Source of the DNA: Azadirachta indica
Taxonomy: Eukaryota > Streptophyta > Magnoliopsida > Sapindales > Meliaceae
Direction: 5' to 3'
DNA length: 64,000 nucleotides
Assembly: GCA_022749755.1 (NCBI GenBank)
Contig: CM040452.1
Span: 23,567,424-23,631,423 of the forward strand
Shown here: positions 38,509 to 50,182 of the stretch, piece by piece
Numbering within the stretch: position 1 is the first letter of the stretch
How the letters are laid out: each line of letters starts with the position of its first letter
Made by a program: the position numbers and the translations under genes
Notes under the pieces: model-generated
Told to the model about the DNA's origin: nothing
What the model saw: only the letters and a program-made list of their open reading frames with translations
Database searches by the model: none

Positions 38509-41500
38509 CTAGTCAATCTTTTTATCTGATGGCTCAGTGATCCAATTTGCTCTCCAAATGACAGAGGGAGCAAGGAGCCGTTCGGTTTTCCAACCGGACA
38601 ATGTTAGCTGCACAATAATTAAAATTTTAGGTTTGTCACTTAAAACTGGAAAAGTGTAAACCAAATGACTGCTTCCCAACCAACAGAAACTTTCAGCAAA
38701 TTTCATACCTTATGAAGGAAAACATCATACTGTTTATCCATCCATGATTGGCTTTCTGAATGCACAGATTTATTTCCATCCGTAAGGTTGGCCATAACAA
38801 GGGCATGAATATAGGATCGAAAGACATCTGTGGCAGTGGAATCTTTATGTACAATCACACCAATGATGCCCTTCCTCTCCACTAGCAAGTAGCTTGCTGA
38901 AAAAAGCAAGGAAAATGACTAGAAAATATAGCACAGTTTTGGTTGAAAGAATTCATGAATTGATGTGATCTGAATAGAGCTGAACCTTTCTCATAAAGAG
39001 CAGCGGTGGCATGCAACAAGTCCCTCCTGTTTGACAATATTAATGAAATCATCAGTTGCATATAACTAAGAGGAGTAGTTTTGCAATAGCCAGCTCAGAG
39101 CTGTCTATAGTTTACATGAATGTAAGAAGATAGCCATTATCTTGACTCATAAATATGCCTGAGATATATAAAGCCATAATTTGATGGTTCATGTAGCCCC
39201 CCTCACCAGTATTAGTTGGATAAGCACTATTTGAACATCATCACTCTTTAGACAAAATAGTAAGATGATGACAGAACAACTCTTTACTCGAAAAGTCTGT
39301 AAGCTCAAATTAATGACGAAAGACAAATAAGAACCCTTTACTCAAAACGTTAATAAGCTCAAATTAATGAAGAAACTCACTTACATTTCTAGGTGACTAA
39401 GTGAAGAAACCCTTAAGCCTAAATCTACGTGCATGTGCAGTAACTTATTCTTTGAGCTCCATGAAGTGGTCCACATAGGAAAAACATGCTCCATGGTTGA
39501 CACCTGCTCCGGAGAGAGAACTGGCAACATATTCAGGTGTAGGCACTAATATCCACTAAAAATAATATAAATAAATTGAAAGTAACGGTTTAGAGGAAGT
39601 GGCATGGTTCAGACCTGCTCCAGGGATAAGAACTGGCAACACTTGCAGGTGTAGGCACTTACATCCACTTAAAATAACATAAATAAATTGAAAATAATGC
39701 TTTAGAGGAAGTGGGATAACTGTAATTAGAGGTCCTATGTATATTACCTTTGTCAGTCTCCATGAAATGCTGAATAAGAATTGAGCTCCTCTCGAAATTT
39801 AATGAAGTCAATGCAAGACAACGAACAGCCCTGTAGTTTGCTGCAGACCAAAAACAGTATGCATCATACAGCTGGGTTTACAATAAAATAAAAAGATTTC
39901 AGGATGATAAATGTAGAAGATTATAGGGTATAATGTAGAAATCTTGGATAAATCTGCCTCAAATTAAATTATGGAGAAGTCTTCTTTTCCAATTTGAGTA
40001 TAAATATTCTTAATTTCCTACAAACTCCTTTTAACTAAAATAGAAAAGCTGCGGTTAAGAAGAGGAACTAGCACAGATTTTGTTTTGCGTTCATGCTCAT
40101 GCACAGTTCTCCTTCCTTTCCCTATACCATTGATTTTTCCCTTTTTTCAATGATGCGAGAGCAGGCATCATCAATATTCTTATGTACCCTACCTAGAGAT
40201 TCTCTTCAAAAAGATGAGAAGCTTAATATTTTTCCAAATTGTCTCAAAATGAGCAATCAGCTTTCTATCTTGTGCACATTCAAGTGGAAGTTTCATGCCA
40301 GATTTTGTGCTACCATAAAAAAAGTTTCACATTCGAGTGAAAGTTTGCATGTAAACCATAGCAATAGAACTTACCATAAATATGAAGCATTGTGAGACAG
40401 AGAAAAGAAAACCAAATAGCTAAGGGGTTTCCAGTTGTAATTCGGGCAAGAAGCATCCCCAGTGCCATGCCAATCATTGTTGCCATTGTCTCTTGGCTTC
40501 CTTCCTATTAGTATTTAGAAGCACATAAATCGTCAATGTACACAAGATTTTGTGGTTCTTTGCCAGTATTTAGAATTGGTACCTTGGCAGATATATCAGC
40601 AGCGTTATTCTGGAGGGCAAAATGTTGTGTCAAAGCAGCTCTAGTAGCTCCACTTGCAACACCAGCTAATTGGAAACACAAGGTAGAAAGAGATTCAATT
40701 AAGAAAATTCAAGGCTCCAATTCTGTTTTTTTATCAGTAAGAAGGTAAAAGTATGTACATAGGAACATACTTTCATATGTATAAAAGTAAATCAATGGTC
40801 CACAATATAAAGCTCTATTACAGCTTTGATAACATAACCAATATTTATATTGCAACCAACGTCCATAGTTTAATGCAATTGTATTTCTGAACATAGAAAT
40901 ACCATGAACAGATGTATCTATTTAAAACTGAATGTTGGTCAAACAAATTTTGATAACCTATAAGCAGGTGTTAGCAGTCCACAGTAAGTTTTCACAGAAA
41001 CTCACTGAATGATCTTGATAAGCTCCCTAAGCAGACAACAAAGACAAAAGCTGAAGGAAACAAAGGGGAAAGAAGGTCCATCAACATCCCTGCAGTCAAT
41101 ACAACATCACTTGTGTCATTAAAAGTCCTCAAAAATTAAATTAAATACAACAAAACATAATCAATGGTGTGCCAATCAACTATAGCTCCCTTTTCTGCTT
41201 TTATGGTTTTAAATAAAATATTACTAGCACTACAGGCCAAAAATAATTATTCACATTTGAGTATGAAACTGAATATAATTCAGCATATAATCTATATAGC
41301 ACCATTGCAACAAAATCTTCTCCTCCTTTTTTTTTCCTTCTGCTTAGCAAAGATTTCAACCTTAGACTGACACCAACTCTACCCCTCGTAACACCAAAGC
41401 TAAAACCTAAATACACTTGTGGCTTTACATTACAAAATTTTACATAAAACTAATATACAAATATGATCACTTAGACATGAAAAGCCATAAGCTCAATATC

Positions 41501-43241
41501 CAAAAACACTGAAACATGATAAAATCGGTAAATTCAACCCAATCTAAAAAAATGGTAAGTTCTATGTAGAGGACATAGAAACTACTAAACAATGTCAAAG
41601 AACATTAAGGTGCTTTATTGCTTTTACATGAACACAACTATCAACAGGAGATGTCTTCTTCTTTCTCTTATTCTTCTCCTTCAATAATATGTTATTTTTA
41701 TGAAGCAATAAAACAATTCACAAACATTCCCTATTTTTCATGTTAGTTGAAAATTTCCAGCATTTCATATCTAAAAGCAAAATCTGAGACTAGGAAAGAA
41801 CTGTGTCCTGGATTCCGAACGTGCTTGTGCTCGCATTCATTTGCATTTAAGCCTGCATGGTGGTGCTACGTATGTATGTATGTTTGCCTCTAGAAAGAGA
41901 TTAAAAATCACTGTTCTAGAGCCAAGCTATTACTAATAATACAGAGAGACAGTTCCAGAGCCAAACTATTACTAATAATACAGAGAGCAACATACCAAGA
42001 TCGTTCATAAGATCTGCAACCAGACGCCACATTTTGGCATTGCTATCCAAATTTGAGCCCTAAAGATCAGAAAAGGCATATATTATAAGGAGTCAATATC
42101 ATAGCTTACAGACAAAATGGACAGAAAATTTATCATTGCTGCACATATGAGAATGTGATGCTCCATGACAGGGCTTAAACAAATATTTTAAAATCATTAT
42201 CAGCTGCCGACTGCTACTTGACATTTGGATTAAGCAGCTAGAAAATGAGTAGACAATATGCATAAGAGAATTACATAAATAAATTACATCTCACCTGATG
42301 AAATGTGAATAAGACACTTCCAAGCATTCCAGTAAGGTCCCTCAAAAACCACTGCAAACATTTCAATATGGAAAGGCTATTGTTAACATATTATGAATAC
42401 CATACAACCATAGCTAACAACTTGAAATTGAAATCAAGTCTAGCAAAAAAAAAAAAAAAAAATTCCGATAGAAACTAATATGTTCCGGGGCATATAAATC
42501 TTACTTGAAATGTTGCACCGATAACAGTAGCTGATTTCTCACCAACACCAATGGCACTCAGGAGAGCCTAATCACACAATATACGCCCACCACAATGGAG
42601 CGATTATCAAAAGAATTTTATGTATTTCAGAAAAGAAAGCTAGAATATCAATTAAATTTGATCTTACTTGTGTAGAAAGCATGGTCCTAATGTATGTTGA
42701 AAGTCCCTATAAAAGCACACAAATGATAGTAACATAAGGAATTCCAGTATAATCACAAAAATTTTATCTGCATAAGGTATAATGTGCCCACCTGCAAAGA
42801 ATCCCAAACTTGAAACGGGACATAATCTGGAGTCACACTGCTAGGAAACCCCTGCAATTTATACAAAAGCTTTGTTTTACGGTATTTTAACTCATATAAT
42901 AAAGCGAAATTTATTTTAATAACAAAAATAAACAAAATTTGATTGGATTGAACTTGCCTCGGGTACAAAAGCTTGGAGAACTCGCCTCCAAACATGGTTG
43001 AAACGACTATCGGATCTGCGTATCACCCAAAAAAATAAAAATGAAAGAACTCTACAATGAAAAGAAAAGACAGAACAAAAGCAGAAGAAGAAGAGAATGG
43101 TTTTGTGGACCTGTAGACGTAAAGAGAAGGAGACGCAGAGATAGTAGCCGTTTTAAAGAGCTTGGTTGAAGAAGACCCATTCCATTCTTCGATTATCAGC
43201 GGCTGATGCTGTGATTTTGTTACGTCACTCATTACTTCCAT
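38509..43241 (-). CDS. RUS3: Protein ROOT UVB SENSITIVE 3 (DUF647 family)
   Basis: RUS proteins carry the DUF647 domain. RUS1 and RUS2 work in vitamin-B6-linked UV-B signalling in roots; the job of RUS3 is unknown. Fifteen exons join in frame to 441 residues: 43241-43111, 43015-42958, 42851-42792, 42706-42668, 42567-42505, 42351-42295, 42059-41996, 41089-41006, 40665-40583, 40504-40375, 39840-39748, 39520-39385, 39026-38986, 38896-38709 and 38607-38509. Motifs are 'EEWNGSSSTKL', 'RFNHVWRRVLQAFVPEGFP', 'SVTPDYVPFQVWDSLQG', 'GVGEKSATVIGATFQWFLRD', 'SRSFTGVASGATRAALTQHF' and the closing 'GWKTERLLAPSVIWRANWI'. Intron 2 starts with GC (CCCGAG then GCAAGT), a GC-AG intron. Intron 11 holds a duplicated acceptor. 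Confidence 0.95.
39492..39714. repeat. 111 bp tandem duplication across the RUS3 intron 11 acceptor and exon 12 start
   Basis: 39492-39602 and 39603-39714 are similar along their whole length (shared blocks include CATGGTT, GACCTGCTCC-like, GAACTGGCAACA, GGTGTAGGCACT and TTTAGAGGAAGTGG). The left copy holds the first 29 bases of exon 12. The right copy holds a diverged version with an intact AG (minus strand), inside the intron, so it could act as a decoy acceptor. Confidence 0.85.
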
Positions 43242-44564
43242 AAATTCGCGAAGAATTGAGATTTAGATAGATTGAGAGATACAGAGACCGTTGCAGTGGA
43301 ACTCGAGTTTTTGGGTCGTTTTGATTTGACTTCCTCGGATCGTGTCGTTGCAAGTTGTAACTGTTTGTCTGTCTTCGTAAGTAACTGGTTACCTTTTGTC
43401 TTTTATCTTAATGCTTGTACTCGAAGCCAGAAATTTTCAATTGATAATATTAAGTATTTAGTAAAAATTAAATAAAATTAACTAATATTCCAATAAAATT
43501 AAAAAAAAAAAATTATTGAGTTTTTTTCACTCAAGATATTATCGTCAATTTTTATTTCTGTCTAATTAATATGGTTTGATTTTTATTCCCAAGAAAAATT
43601 AAATTGTCTTTTATTTTTCTCGTTTAATTGTTATATTTGATTGAAGACTAATATCATTTTTAAATACTATATAATTTAGTCCCAATATTTTATCAATAAT
43701 TAGAAACAGTCATAAAAGCTTTATATAAATTAAAAATATAGGTTCGAGATAGTAACTTCAAATTTTTTTTATTTAAATTGAGAAACAAATATTAAATATT
43801 AGATATACACCGAAAATTAAATATCAAACCAAACAGATTTGATAGTGTTACAATACAATACAAGCTCTCTTCACAAAATTAGTGACATTACAGCTATCAT
43901 CAGGAAAGCAAAAGTTAAGCTCTGATCCTTAACAAAATGGCAGAAAATATATTTAGTCGGATGATTAACACAAAACCAATAATCAAGAAAATTTTTGCGG
44001 GAATTTCCCCTCTCAAAATTTCTTTTTTAAGTCCAGGAAGATGGCAGTGGTAGCTACTGCTTTTGCGATAAAGCCAAGGCAGGTCCTCTTGAAACTCCTC
44101 CAATGCAACAAGTTCCTTCTTCAAAAGTTTGAGGACATTGTCTTGGCTTCAAATAAAGAGCATCGTCCAAAGAAGCAGAAAACCTATAACCCGAAAAGGG
44201 GAAAACACAAAAACAAATTGAGACGAGAGAAGCTCGCTTTGAATTTGATGGGTGTGGTTTCTGCTATTTAGAATCAGTGCTTCATGCACAATTTTATTAT
44301 GTGCCTAAGGAAATTTAAGGTTAACAACATTACAACATCCTGTCAAATGAGATATAATTTGGTGACAAATATGCCAACGATGCATCAATAAATTATTTAA
44401 GAACTCCAGGAAGTTAACATGCATGTGATGGAGCGACATTTTCTCTTCAATTTGCAATACTCCCAAGTCAAATATTGAGGCCTAGGGACTATTGGAGCCA
44501 CAGTTAACAAATATTGAAATAGTTTGCTCCTCTCTCTATGTACGTAGTAAAATTGGCTTCAGTT
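43242..44564. other. Intergenic, RUS3 5' region
   Basis: The first part should hold the RUS3 promoter. The rest is AT-rich. An open frame at 44041-44271 (+) ends in a Lys/Arg-rich stretch ('KKQKTYNPKRGKHKNKLRR') but matches no family I know. I do not call it a gene. Confidence 0.45.
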
Positions 44565-45729
44565 CTAAATTGTAATGTCATTTAAGAAGTAACTTTGATT
44601 GCAAAACAATGCAATTCCATGATATAACTGAAGGCAAATGAAAAGAGAAACTGCAACTATGTAAGCCAAGACTTTTGAGGGGGAACATAACGTACATAAA
44701 GTCAACAAAAATAAAAGCATTCCCATTTGTGTACCTCCAGTGTTCAACATGGTTTGAACCTTTGGCTCCCATGTAGCGCTCCAAGCATACGCTAAAGTGT
44801 AATGATAGAAAGACATTTATCAGCTAAACAAGTTAAAATAAAGATAAGAAAATTAAAAGTGAGCAAAATTCATGGTTGAAGAAACAAGTAACGGTTTGAG
44901 ATGTGAACTAACCTTGCCCAAAGCAATTAGTGGTGCTGTTCAGACCATTGCGACAAATGCAAGCAAAAGACTCACCCAAACCATTAAAACCACACAAGCC
45001 CCCACTATTTTCACAATCCTTGCAGGCATCAGTACTATAAGAATCATTGTATTGCAAAGAAATCCCAAATTTCCATTTCATTGGATCCCCCTCACTGCCA
45101 CCAAATCCATATATTGAAGTATATGATGAGCACTGCAGCTTGGGAAGATCCAATGCATCACCTGATCCAAGATCAGTTGGTGACTCGTAAGCACAACAAG
45201 TGGAGGCAGGTGCATTCTGTTGCAACCCAATGCCTGTAATCCCTTTGCAAGAATACAGCCCTCTACAAACACGAGAACCAGAACCAGTGTCGCACATATC
45301 TTCATATGGATCAAAAACAGGAGATGTACTGGAGCAACCAAGCAAAACAAATATATTGTCTTTTGTAATTTTGAATGGACTGGCTCTATCCAAGCTAAAG
45401 CTTCCAGAATTCTGCATGGAAGAACAAGTTGACATGAAGGGGTCTGTGACAATTATAGTGTTGCTTGGGTAATCAATAGAGGAAATACTGTAAATACCAG
45501 TAGCAGTGGAGAATTCCAGAGTTCCAGAGCTACATTTTAGGTATCTAGCAAAGTCAGGGTGCCCGCATCCAGGACCAGTGCCAAAGGGGAATTTTACAGA
45601 TATTGTGCCACACATGTCATGACATGTGCCATTAACAGGGATTGCAGAGACAGCAGAGTATACAATTTGAAGGAAGAAGAGAGAGAGCAAAATGTTGTTG
45701 AGGAGCAATGGAGTTGGAGTAGGTGACAT
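44565..45729 (-). CDS. Secreted or membrane-anchored GUB_WAK galacturonan-binding domain protein without a kinase
   Basis: Two exons (45729-44913 and 44791-44565) join in frame to about 347 residues. A signal peptide (about 1-30, 'ILLSLFFLQIVYSAVSA') is followed by the GUB_WAK domain: 'CGTISVKFPFGTGPGCGHPDF', then 'LKCSSGTLEFS', 'YSISSIDYPSNTIIV' and 'DPFMSTC'. A second Cys-rich region ends in an EGF-like/WAK-associated motif, 'CENSGGLCGFNGLGESFACIC'. The extracellular part resembles wall-associated kinase-like receptors and may bind pectin. Exon 2 adds hydrophobic segments ('MGMLLFLLTLCTLC' and 'VLAYIVAVSLFICLQL'), then stops without a kinase, so it is probably membrane-held. The exon 2 junction is inferred from splice sites and the normal shape of such proteins. 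Confidence 0.82.
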
Positions 45730-47178
45730 CGGTGAAGGTTTTGGAAGAGCTGGAGATTTGAGAATATGAAATATTGAGCAAACTAAGGAATATTACTTCA
45801 CAGTCGATAATTGAAAAGGAAACAGGTTATTTCGGTGGGGTAATTGTAGTCAACATTTTTTTTCTCTTTTCCTTCCTAAAAAGCAGTGCCAATCCATTGT
45901 GGCCTAAATATGTGGGATCTAGCTATAAAGTAATTTGCATTTTCATCAAGATTTAGAAAGGTTCAAGTAAATAAGTCGCAGGTGATCTGTGTATTTGCAA
46001 CACTATGTCCACTGAAAAGAAACTTTTGGCAACCAAATCTGCATACCTGTTCCCTCATTCACACCTAGAACGTGAAAAAAAGAATCATAAAGGTGAAATG
46101 GACACAGGAACCTCATGTTTCCATTTCCTGTTGATCTCGTGGCCTAAAACATTTACAGGTTCAAAATTTTCAAACCCTCTAGCATGCAAAGAATGTAACG
46201 CAACTAGCTTATGGCAAAAAATAACAATAAACAAAAATGAACAAACTCATTCATCCATATGCACAGCAAATCAAACTAAAATATAGCCTCTTATTGATCT
46301 GAAAGCACAAAGACACGTCAAAGAGCAACCATACTGGTCACTCAAACTGCTTACAGTCATGGTAACTTGAACCTTCTGTGCCAAAGAGAAAAAAAAAATT
46401 CACATTTGTTCTGAGAAACTACAAGGTGTATTATTGTATGTAAACCATCGTCCACATGGCAGGCGTTTGTTCTAGGTGGACAGCCTTCCTTCTAGCTACA
46501 GCAGAATAGCTACCTGCAATATACTAAAATTTGCTCTTTTCTGTTTTCCAGAGAAATTTGGCAGCTGAAAAGAAACCCGGATTGGACCTTTATAACCCAG
46601 CTATTTGGCTGATTTCTTCTGTCAGTAATTCGTATAGCTCTTTTATGCAGACAAAACCTGATTGACAGTCCCCTATTAAGTCAAGTCACAATATGAAACT
46701 TGAAAAATTCTAGCTTGCAATGATACATACCCTCCTTTGCGACAAGTAAGCAGCCCTTTGAAAGGCTGTAAGGTTAGAGAATCCTAACCTCAATGGACTG
46801 TATCATACAATTAGACAATTAGAGCTTTCATTGGTAACACCAGAATTTCGTAAGTTGGGTCATTGGTAACACCAGCAAACGCTAATTTTGGTATCCTGAG
46901 AAGAAACCTTCTCCGCAAAAGGCACAACCAGATCATAGGACAATTTGTACATTCTAAGCACACCAAATTTTGAAAGTTTTTTCATTTCCCTCCAGAATAT
47001 ATATCTCCAGTTGTCCAAGGTATCCAATATGCTAGTAGAATAGCAGTGGTGAGTATTAGGCCCAAGAAAACAATGTATCAAGATGCTACTGATGTCCATG
47101 CACTCAAACATGCCAAATTTTGAAAAATCTGTGAACAGAAGCTCGAGCAGACAACTAAGCACGTAGTACAGTTGAAGT
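45730..47178. other. Intergenic, GUB_WAK promoter side and PPR 3' side
   Basis: No protein gene was recognised. Part of 46860-47178 may be 3' UTR of the PPR gene. Confidence 0.45.
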
Positions 47179-49165
47179 TCATGCATTAAGACCAGCCCAA
47201 TTCTTGAAAGCAATAAGTGCTTCCATTTTCTTGAAGTTCTTCTTTCTCAACTTTGCTACTTTAAGCTTTTTATGGTTCTCCATAAAAGCTTGCTTGTACT
47301 TCCACTTATCCACAAAGATCTTCATCTCTTGAGATTTCTCCACAACTTGCATCACTGCATCAAAGAAACCACCTTTAACAAGGGCATACATAAATGCATC
47401 AGCCAAGTTGTTATCGAATTTAATCCCCTTCTGTCCATCAGTTGAAATCTTATGCTTAACCTCATGCCACAGCATCAAAACACTGAAATATTTCTCCGCA
47501 GTCACATAACCATTAATTAGAGACAAATAAGTTTGATTGTTTGGCTCAAACTGCAGGAATAGCATCCTTCTGAGAGTTCTCTTTGCATCTTCTAGCCGCG
47601 AAGCTTTACAAAATGCATGAATAATTGAGTTCCAATCATGGGTTTTCACTTCAACTCGAGGGTCTTCAACAACTTCATCTAAAAATGCTGCCATTAGCTC
47701 AGGCCGTTGATTCTCCATCAAGCCAGTCATTATTGTCAGGTAACTCCCCCTTAAATCAGATATTCTAGCTTCTCTCATGTCCCGGAACAAAGAAAATGCT
47801 GACTGAAAATCTTGACTTGTCATTGAAGCTTCAATTAAATCATCGTAGCTACCTGCATCCAATTGAAGCCCCAAAGCACTAATATCCATAACCAATTGAG
47901 TAGCTTCAGCTGTTCGATGCTCTTTGCAATAAGCCTTCAGGATCGGCACATAAACTCCAAGACCAAAAATACAACCCAGAGCATTCATCTCATCAAGAAT
48001 GCTATGTGCCTTATCTGATAACCCAAGACCAACACAAGCACTAATAATTCCAAATCCAATGGACCTGTTAACCACAATCCCTGTAGATTCCAGCTTTTGA
48101 GATTCAATAATCAAATTTGCTAATCCCTTAATATTTCCCTTTTCAACAAATCCTTTAACCATTTCAGAATAAGTTTCTTCAGTCAAATTTGAGCGTTCAG
48201 CATTACCTTCACTCAAACTACGCAAAATAGTACTCAAAACAGACTCTAAATTTCCTGACGTAACATACCCACTAATCAAATTACTGTAAAGCACCGTTTT
48301 ATTTGGAAAACCAAACCCCTCCATCAAATTTTCTAACTCAATGATCTTCTTCTCAAGCCCTTTCAGAGCATATAAGTAAGCAAGAAAGCCAAAACTCGAT
48401 TCATTTGGCCTAACACCCAAAACGGACATAGTTTCTACAACTCTCTCAGCATCACTAACGGATTGAAGACCTCGACAACATCCCTCTAATGCGGCATTAC
48501 AAGCAGATAAGTCAGGTTTCATGAAATCCAACTTCTCATCCAAAGCAATCCGACAACTTTCTTCAAAGACCTTACGAAAAGCGACAAAATTACCATTCTT
48601 TCTAGAAATGTCAACAAGAAAACTACCCCACAATTCAAAAGGCAAGAAATACCTGTTCTTGAACATGCACTTAACCAAAGCAAAAGCAGGGGCAGGAGTG
48701 TTGATAGTTTTCATGGAACCCAAAAGGGTATGCACAGTTTGAAAATCCAACAACTTGGGGTTCTTTTCAATGACATAAACAAACAGAGGCAAACGCTCTC
48801 TTAAGGTTAAGGTTGTCCTGGAGAGAGGAAAGGTGGGTAATGAGGGAGTTAGTGAGGGCTTTAGCCGGCAATAGAGAGTTAGTAATGAGAGACTTGAAGG
48901 ACTTCCAGGCGTCATCAGTGTTACGGGTAAGAATGGATTTGTGAAGAGCGGTTTCAAGTGCTGTTATGTTATCTTGCGTTAGGGTTTGTTGCTGCTGTTG
49001 TTGGGTTGGGGAATTGGTGGAGTTTCGTGGTGGGGATTTCGGTTCAAGGGCAAAGATGGATGGTTGGAGGAAGGAGTAGAGAGAGGGGATTTCAGGCGTG
49101 GAAGATGATGATGAGAATAGTTTTCTTTGTACAACTGAAGCCGAGGGAACTGCTTTTCTCCACAT
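47179..49165 (-). CDS. Pentatricopeptide repeat (PPR) protein, P class, mitochondrial type, with a one-base frameshift
   Basis: PPR proteins bind organelle RNA, one repeat per base, to process or stabilise transcripts. The intronless gene starts with 'MWRKAVPSASVVQRKLFSSS', a mitochondrial-style presequence, and would give about 660 residues. The first frame (49165 to about 48785) runs through 'NLKRAFASV', then stops at 48767. The second frame (from about 48780 to 47179) continues with 'VYVIEKNPKLLDFQTVHTLL'. The two overlap at GCCTCTGTTTGTTTATG (minus strand), where one extra T explains the shift. Helical-repeat signatures recur about every 35 residues ('YSNLISGYVTSGNLESV', 'YVPILKAYCKEHRTAEA', 'WNSIIHAFCKASRLEDAKR', 'YLSLINGYVTAEKY'), about eight to ten in all. 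No C-terminal editing (E/DYW) motif is present. It recalls Arabidopsis At4g17616-type proteins. Confidence 0.88.
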
Positions 49166-49312
49166 TCTACTCTACAATTATTCTTCAATCTAGCTTGCTC
49201 GCGCTCTCACTCAATCTCTTCTTCTCCATAACCAAACTCTAAAATCTGCGCCTTGGTTATTCTAGCTCTTGCTTATTGCTGTAATCATGATGATATATGA
49301 TCACTGAAACGT

Positions 49313-49386
49313 GCTGGAATAGCTCAGTGGGTTAGAGCGTGTGGCTCTTAAGCACAAGGTCGCGTGTTCAAGCCCTCCTTCTAGCG
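49313..49386 (+). pseudogene. tRNA-Asn-like sequence with a changed anticodon (CTT) and broken stems
   Basis: The acceptor stem (GCTGGAA with TTCTAGC), D arm (GCTC with GAGC) and most of the sequence match plant nuclear tRNA-Asn. The anticodon loop reads CTCTTAA, giving CTT (a Lys anticodon) instead of GTT. The last anticodon-stem pair is G-G, because C39 is now G. The T stem is GCGTG against CCTCC, with two mismatches. These changes together point to a decayed tRNA-Asn gene rather than a working tRNA-Lys. Confidence 0.6.
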
Positions 49387-50182
49387 TATTAATTTTGAAT
49401 TTTTTAAATTTAAAAATTATTTTTCAACTCCTCTTATCACGTAATTTGCCCGTCAACAACGTCGATGCAGAATAACAAACAGTTAACTTCCCTTTTTGAA
49501 GCAAACATATTGGTCGAATCTACGAACGAACAGCCACACTTCAAATTTCATACTACTTTAAATTTCATAGAAGGAACAAAATTTTCGCTCCATCCAATAC
49601 TTGCTACCCTCTTCTTCTTTCATTATCACAAACTTCTAAAATCTTCTTCTTTTACCTTTGATTAGCAGGTAAGATTTCACTTTTTCGCTGCTTACTTGGT
49701 CAGTACCATTTCCATTTGTTTCATCAGTTTCTTTAGAGTTTAGACCCAGCTGGGCAATTATCTTTCTTCTGCTTGTCATATCATAAGTTCAGTGTGGTGG
49801 GAAGTATGTGCAATATTTAGATATTAATACGTTTGGTTGGTGTACAGACAATATTTCGGTCAAGTGTGATGATTGAAGTTTGATTCTGAGTAACGGGTCA
49901 TGAGTTTGTGTACAAGTGGGCGGAGAATAATTTAGGCTTTTTGCCTTTTTGGAGGTGTATATTGATTTAATATATCATGTTGGCTTAAATTCAACTTTTT
50001 CTGGGCATAAGCAATGATAACAGTAAATATATTTTAATATTGTCATGTCACTTGTTCATGTATATTTTCCTGTGATCGTGCTTTGAAGCTGCCATTTGGA
50101 TTCTGAGTTTTAGTTTTGCGAAGATGGTCTTTCTGATTTATTAGTTTTTGATCAAGTTTAGATACTTGGTGGGTTGAGAGAA
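49387..50182. other. Upstream and probable spliced leader of the PAP1-type gene
   Basis: No separate gene was recognised. TTAGCAGGTAAGA near 49664-49676 is a strong donor-like site and may end a 5' leader exon of the phosphatase gene; the matching acceptor could not be fixed. Confidence 0.4.

Noticed and set aside
44041..44271. Open frame with a basic Lys/Arg-rich end on the + strand
   Set aside because: No family resemblance, no splice or promoter context, and an equally long frame on the opposite strand; probably chance.
48958..49242. 94-codon + strand frame opposite the PPR start
   Set aside because: Antisense shadow of the PPR presequence, which is Ser/Pro/Gln-rich and so stays open on the other strand.
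49313..49386. Functional tRNA-Lys(CTT)
   Set aside because: The acceptor stem is that of tRNA-Asn and the T stem has two mismatches; called a pseudogene instead.
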